Below the pieces are notes generated by a model. The model was not told the origin of the DNA and ran no database searches. It saw only the letters and a list, made by a program, of their open reading frames with translations. DNA of 64,000 bases from Martinezella lusitana (GTDB lineage: Bacteria > Pseudomonadota > Alphaproteobacteria > Rhizobiales > Rhizobiaceae), in the NCBI RefSeq assembly GCF_014207095.1, contig NZ_JACHBG010000008.1, positions 1 through 64,000 of the forward strand, written 5' to 3'. Each line of letters opens with the position of its first letter. The stretch's first letter is position 1. The position numbers were made by a program, and so were the translations under genes. This document shows, one piece after another, positions 60,518 to 64,000 of this stretch.

Positions 60518-61312
60518 TTACTTGACGAGAGTTTCCAGCACTTCTCTTAAACGCGCCGGCGAGCCAATGGATGCACGGGCCAGCGTTTTTCCATTGGCCT
60601 CACCAATGCGCACGGACTGGCCGCCGAGACGGTTTGCCGCGGCAAACATCGTCTCGTCGGTCACGTCATCGCCGATGGTGATCGGCCGTCGTCCTTCGAA
60701 AGGCGCTTCGGTCAGAAATGCCTCGATGGCATGCCCTTTGCTCGCATGAGCGGGGCAGATCTCGATCACCTTCTTGCCGTGTTGAAGATTCCAGTCGGGG
60801 CCGGCTTCCTCCAGATGGAACTGCATGGCTTCGCCGATCTCGACCTCGCTTGCGGGCGCGTGCCGGAAATGAACCGCGACAGCCGCTCCCTTGTCCTCGA
60901 CAATGGCGCCGGGCCAAGCCAGAGCCTCCCGCTGGATGACTTGCTTCATTTCCTGGAAGGCGGGCGGAATATGCGCGCGCCGCAACCTTCCGGCGGCATC
61001 GCGCCGTTCCGCGCCGTGAAGACCGGCAACGGGGAAGCGGAAGGGAGCGAAGAGAGGATCGACAAATTCGATGGCGCGGCCCGTTACCAGTGCCAGTGCG
61101 CCGCCAAGCTGGCGCGAGAGCGTATGGAGTATACCGGGCAGATAGTCCGGAACGACGATCGCTTCCGGCGTTTCGGCAAGGTCGAGCAAGGTTCCGTCGA
61201 TATCGAGGAACAAGGCCCAATCCTGCGGATACAATGAGAGTGCGGTAAGAGCCGGCTCTTTCAGCGGCCTCGGTTCGGCTTCGCCCTCGTTGGGCTGTTC
61301 CTGAGAAGACAT
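60518..61312 (-). CDS. otsB: Trehalose-phosphatase
   Basis: A 264-residue HAD-superfamily phosphatase completing trehalose synthesis. HAD motif I is FLDIDGTLLD with D37 and D39; motif III/IV includes TIGDDVTDE. Length matches OtsB. It is first in the otsB-otsA unit. Confidence 0.94.
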   Translation of the reverse strand: MSSQEQPNEGEAEPRPLKEPALTALSLYPQDWALFLDIDGTLLDLAETPEAIVVPDYLPGILHTLSRQLGGALALVTGRAIEFVDPLFAPFRFPVAGLHGAERRDAAGRLRRAHIPPAFQEMKQVIQREALAWPGAIVEDKGAAVAVHFRHAPASEVEIGEAMQFHLEEAGPDWNLQHGKKVIEICPAHASKGHAIEAFLTEAPFEGRRPITIGDDVTDETMFAAANRLGGQSVRIGEANGKTLARASIGSPARLREVLETLVK

Positions 61313-61372
61313 GCAGGGTTAGCTAAGGCGCTCTTACCATTTGACAAGGCAAAAAACGAAAAGCTGAAAATC

Positions 61373-61397
61373 AAAAGGGGCCGCCTTAAGCGACCCC
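61373..61397 (-). terminator. Rho-independent terminator of the small minus-strand gene
   Basis: GGGGCCGC (61377-61384) and GCGACCCC (61390-61397) pair with one wobble around CTTAA, and on the minus strand the stem runs into TTTTGATTTTC. It is 58 nt after the stop of the 24-codon ORF. Confidence 0.85.
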
Positions 61398-61454
61398 CCA
61401 TGAGCTTTGGCCCGTAACTGGCCTGAAGCGAAGACCGCTTCGGGAAGGTGTTGA

Positions 61455-61529
61455 TCAGAGCGAGGGCTGCCTCGCAACGTTCACGACCATTTCCATGCCG
61501 TATACCAAGACCGAAATCCCACTAGACAT
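61455..61529 (-). CDS. Very small ORF (24 aa) with extended Shine-Dalgarno
   Basis: A 24-codon ORF starting ATG at 61529. Upstream on its strand is GAAAGGAAGGTGATCC ending one base before the ATG: AGGTGATCC is an unbroken 9-nt match to the complement of the 16S rRNA 3' end, and GAAAGGA extends it with one inserted A. A stem-loop and a Rho-independent terminator follow, so a short discrete transcript of about 200 nt is likely. The peptide has a hydrophobic centre and no recognised family. It could be a real micro-protein or the coding part of a dual-function small RNA. Confidence 0.5.
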   Translation of the reverse strand: MSSGISVLVYGMEMVVNVARQPSL

Positions 61530-61861
61530 TGGATCACCTTCCTTTCGTTACGTTTCAGACCAGTGAAAGGTAGCTCAAATTCCGGCTGATGCAAGAGGCA
61601 CCGTCCCAGAGAACTTCAAACTTATTATCGTTTTGAAATGTCCGGCCGCGCGAAATCTCGAGCAAAACTCGGTGGCGGCGGGGTTCACGAAGAAAACATG
61701 TCGATGACAAACGTGATCGGACGAAGCGTCAAATATCTGTCATCTTGCGCCGTACGGCATGGAAAATTAAGGCTTTATTACCCATTCCGAATAAACAATC
61801 GTCCAAGATTTGCCATTCTCCCGCGGGACAGGAAGACAGCGGGAATCGGAGTAAGAGACGC

Positions 61862-62677
61862 ATGTGTCGTTGGGCAGCCTATCGTGGAGACCCCCTCTAT
61901 CTGGAGGAGCTGGTGTCTTCGCCTGCCCACTCCCTGATCGAACAATCCCATTGCGCCACGCGCGCTAAGACGGCGACCAATGGCGATGGTTTCGGCATCG
62001 CCTGGTACGGTGACCGGCCGGAGCCAGGCCGTTATCGCGATATCCTGCCCGCCTGGTCCGATTGCAATCTGAAAAGCCTGGCGCGGCAGATCCGCTCGCC
62101 GCTCTTCCTCGCCCATGTCCGCGCCGCTACCGGCGGCGGCACGCGGCGCGACAATTGCCACCCCTTCGTCTTCGAGAACTGGTCGTTCCAGCACAATGGC
62201 CAGATTTCGAATTTCGATCGCCTGCGCCGGCCGATGGAAGCCATGCTCGACGACCGGCTGTTCCATGCCCGCAGCGGCACGACCGATTCAGAACTTCTTT
62301 TCCTGCTGGCCATGCAGTTCGGCATGGCGGTCAATCCGATCGCGGCGATGGCCGAAGCCATCGGCTTCGTCGAAGGCCTCTCGCTGCATCTGACAGGCTC
62401 GGTGCTGGTACGGTTCACATCAGCATTTTCCGATGGCAGGTCGCTCTATGCCATCCGCTATGCGACCGACCGCAAGGCTCCGACCCTCTATGCCTCGCCG
62501 GTCGGGTCAGGCAATTGCCTCGTGTCGGAGCCGCTGAACGACGATGTCGATGCGTGGCGTGAAATTCCCGATGGCAGCGCCGTCATGATCGACGATACCG
62601 GCGTGCATGTCAGCCCCTTCCAGCCGGAAGAGCGCGCCGCCGATGAGGCCCGGACGCCAGCCGCTATCTCTGCGTGA
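61862..62677 (+). CDS. Class II glutamine amidotransferase (YafJ-like)
   Basis: A 271-residue N-terminal-nucleophile amidotransferase. Cys2 (MCRWAAYRG) becomes the catalytic N-terminal residue after Met removal, so ATG at 61862 is secure. GDGFGIAWYGD, LAHVRAATGG and FQHNGQISNF are conserved glutaminase segments. No synthase domain is attached; partner or reaction unknown. It converges with coaBC, their ends overlapping by 14 bp. Confidence 0.9.
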   Translation: MCRWAAYRGDPLYLEELVSSPAHSLIEQSHCATRAKTATNGDGFGIAWYGDRPEPGRYRDILPAWSDCNLKSLARQIRSPLFLAHVRAATGGGTRRDNCHPFVFENWSFQHNGQISNFDRLRRPMEAMLDDRLFHARSGTTDSELLFLLAMQFGMAVNPIAAMAEAIGFVEGLSLHLTGSVLVRFTSAFSDGRSLYAIRYATDRKAPTLYASPVGSGNCLVSEPLNDDVDAWREIPDGSAVMIDDTGVHVSPFQPEERAADEARTPAAISA

Positions 62678-63875
62678 TCTTCTCGGCGATCATGGCTGCA
62701 AGCCGTGTCGCCACCTCATCCTTATCGAGATCTGGCCATTGCTCGACACCGGCATGGCTGATGATCTTCACGCGGTTTCGCGTGCCTCCCATGATGCCGG
62801 TTGCCGGTGAGACGTCGTTGGCGACGATAAAGTCGGCGCCCTTGCGCTCCAGCTTCGCACGGGCATTGCTCTCGACATCCTGCGTTTCGGCGGCAAAGCC
62901 GATGACGAGTTTCGGCCGTTGGGTGTGGTGGCCGACGGTTTTCAATATGTCCGGGTTCTCGGTGAGCGCCAAAGTCGGGATCGACTCGCCTGGATGCTTC
63001 TTGATCTTCTGATCTGACGCGGAGGCGACCCGCCAGTCGGCGACGGCAGCGACCATCACGGCGACATCGGCGGGAAGGGCTGCCAGCACCGCATCGCGCA
63101 TCTCGTCGGCTCGCTCGACATGCACGACCTTGAGGCCGGCCGGATCGGGTATCGTCACCGGGCCGGAGACGAGGGTAACATCGGCACCAAGCGCCGCAAG
63201 CGCTGCCGCAATGGCATGACCCTGCCGCCCTGAGGAGCGGTTGGCGATGTAGCGCACAGGGTCGATCGGCTCATGCGTCGGCCCGGAGGTGACGATCACC
63301 TTCTTGCCCGCAAGCGGCTTGGCGCCATTATCCAGTCGCATCTCTACGGCAGCCACGATATCGAGCGGTTCTGCCATCCGGCCGGCGCCGGCTTCTCCGC
63401 TTTCCGCCATCTCGCCGGTCATCGGCCCGATAAAGGCGATGCCGTCTCCACGCAGCGTCTCGACATTCCGCCTGGTCGCCGGATGCGCCCACATCTTCGG
63501 GTTCATGGCGGGAGCGGCGAGGACCGGCCGGTCCGTGGCAAGCAATATGGTCGAGGCAAGATCGTCCGCCAGCCCGTTTGCCATCTTGGCGAGCAGATCG
63601 GCGGTTGCCGGCGCGATCAGCACCAGGTCGCAGTCGCGCGCCAGCCTGATATGGCCGACATCCTGCTCGTCCTGGCGCGAAAACAGATCGGTGAAGACAT
63701 GATCGGCGGCAAGCGCACCGACGGCGAGCGGCGTGATGAACTGTTGCGCGCCCGACGTCATGATGGGCCGCACCTTCGCGCCACGCTCGCGCAGCCGGCG
63801 GATGAGGTCGAGGCTCTTATAGGCCGCGATACCGCCGGAGATGATAAGAAGGATGCGCTTTCCTGCGAGAACCAT
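62664..63875 (-). CDS. coaBC: Phosphopantothenoylcysteine synthetase/decarboxylase
   Basis: A 403-residue bifunctional enzyme of coenzyme A synthesis. The N-terminal flavin-dependent decarboxylase (CoaC) has LLIISGGIAAYKSLDLIRRL, H75 in GHIRLAR and PAMN at 122-125; the C-terminal synthetase (CoaB) starts near residue 190 with VIVTSGPTHEPIDPVRYIANRSSGRQG. At the place where E. coli CoaC has its catalytic Cys (ACGDIGPGRM), this protein reads ESGEAGAGRM, a serine (S159). The ATG at 63875 gives the standard length; the frame extends to 63953 without homology. Upstream sequence to 64000 carries no gene. Confidence 0.93.
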   Translation of the reverse strand: MVLAGKRILLIISGGIAAYKSLDLIRRLRERGAKVRPIMTSGAQQFITPLAVGALAADHVFTDLFSRQDEQDVGHIRLARDCDLVLIAPATADLLAKMANGLADDLASTILLATDRPVLAAPAMNPKMWAHPATRRNVETLRGDGIAFIGPMTGEMAESGEAGAGRMAEPLDIVAAVEMRLDNGAKPLAGKKVIVTSGPTHEPIDPVRYIANRSSGRQGHAIAAALAALGADVTLVSGPVTIPDPAGLKVVHVERADEMRDAVLAALPADVAVMVAAVADWRVASASDQKIKKHPGESIPTLALTENPDILKTVGHHTQRPKLVIGFAAETQDVESNARAKLERKGADFIVANDVSPATGIMGGTRNRVKIISHAGVEQWPDLDKDEVATRLAAMIAEKITQR

Positions 63876-64000
63876 GCCTGAACCCGTCGCCTGTTCTTTT
63901 GCACATAAGCCTAAGCCTTTGGCGGATAATAGGCAATCGCCGCATGCCCTCATGGCATCGATACCCCTGTGCGTGCAGCGCGGGCGAGCGGGCGCTTTCG

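Larger units (their letters stand above)
61313..61861. other. 549-bp region between otsB and the amidotransferase gene
   Basis: Apart from the 24-codon ORF and its terminator (described separately), no gene is supported. A GAAGCG/CGCTTC inverted repeat (61425-61441) lies between that ORF and the terminator. The right half, 61590-61861, is AT-richer and should hold the promoter of the amidotransferase gene. Confidence 0.5.

Overview
The window reads as a stretch of the main chromosome of an alphaproteobacterium of the Rhizobiaceae (Rhizobium-like). This rests on recognisable gene content and neighbourhoods: PmtA for phosphatidylcholine synthesis, a choline-O-sulfate module, an imelysin/di-heme iron cluster preceded by an Irr-type (ICE) box, a 372-residue DnaN, GC-rich codon use throughout, and palindromic intergenic mosaic repeats of the RIME type. 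No rRNA, tRNA, CRISPR, phage or insertion sequence was recognised. The species is not determined.

Layout. 0-14.6 kb: M29 aminopeptidase, YbaK, ArsC-like protein, a MarR regulator with a perfect 25-bp operator, a deacylase-like M14 protein, transporters (MFS, SulP), quinone oxidoreductase/LysR pair, a 2H phosphoesterase, an unlisted small lipoprotein, Ogt, acetyltransferase, TetR, and a MarR/FMN-reductase divergent pair. 14.7-21 kb: Mug, oleate hydratase, a RibD-type reductase, GuaA, a nucleosidase and a thioesterase. 21.1-26.4 kb: a four-gene iron-acquisition operon (imelysin, DUF1111 di-heme protein, second imelysin, Tat-exported DUF1513 protein). 26.5-36.4 kb: RsmB, RlpA, an SDR/QueG pair, GST, UppP, an NDUFA9-like protein, PyrF and PmtA. 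36.6-44.9 kb: DnaN, then RsmI-YraN, an exo/endonuclease-like protein, a cupin, GshB, ComM/YifB and CysK. 45-52 kb: LysE, isochorismatase, phosphatase, DMT exporter, Lrp, Dut and PrfC. 52-55.5 kb: an Xre regulator, an NTF2-like protein, an orphan metal-type substrate-binding protein with TrmO, and a Mop protein. 55.5-59 kb: choline-sulfatase, ChoX and their LysR regulator. 59-64 kb: OtsA/OtsB, a 24-codon gene with its own terminator, a class II amidotransferase and CoaBC.

Most of the window is ordinary housekeeping and small metabolic operons. The features that most deserve a second look are non-coding or very small: the MarR operator pair flanking a 50-aa gene; the Irr-like box before the imelysin operon; an isolated 21-bp perfect palindrome upstream of rlpA; the 24-aa ORF whose ribosome site has extended complementarity to the 16S 3' end; a 32-aa ORF translationally coupled to a secreted phosphatase; and three complete RIME-like elements whose outer base pairs supply the TAG stop codon of the gene they follow. 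No clearly new multi-gene system was found.
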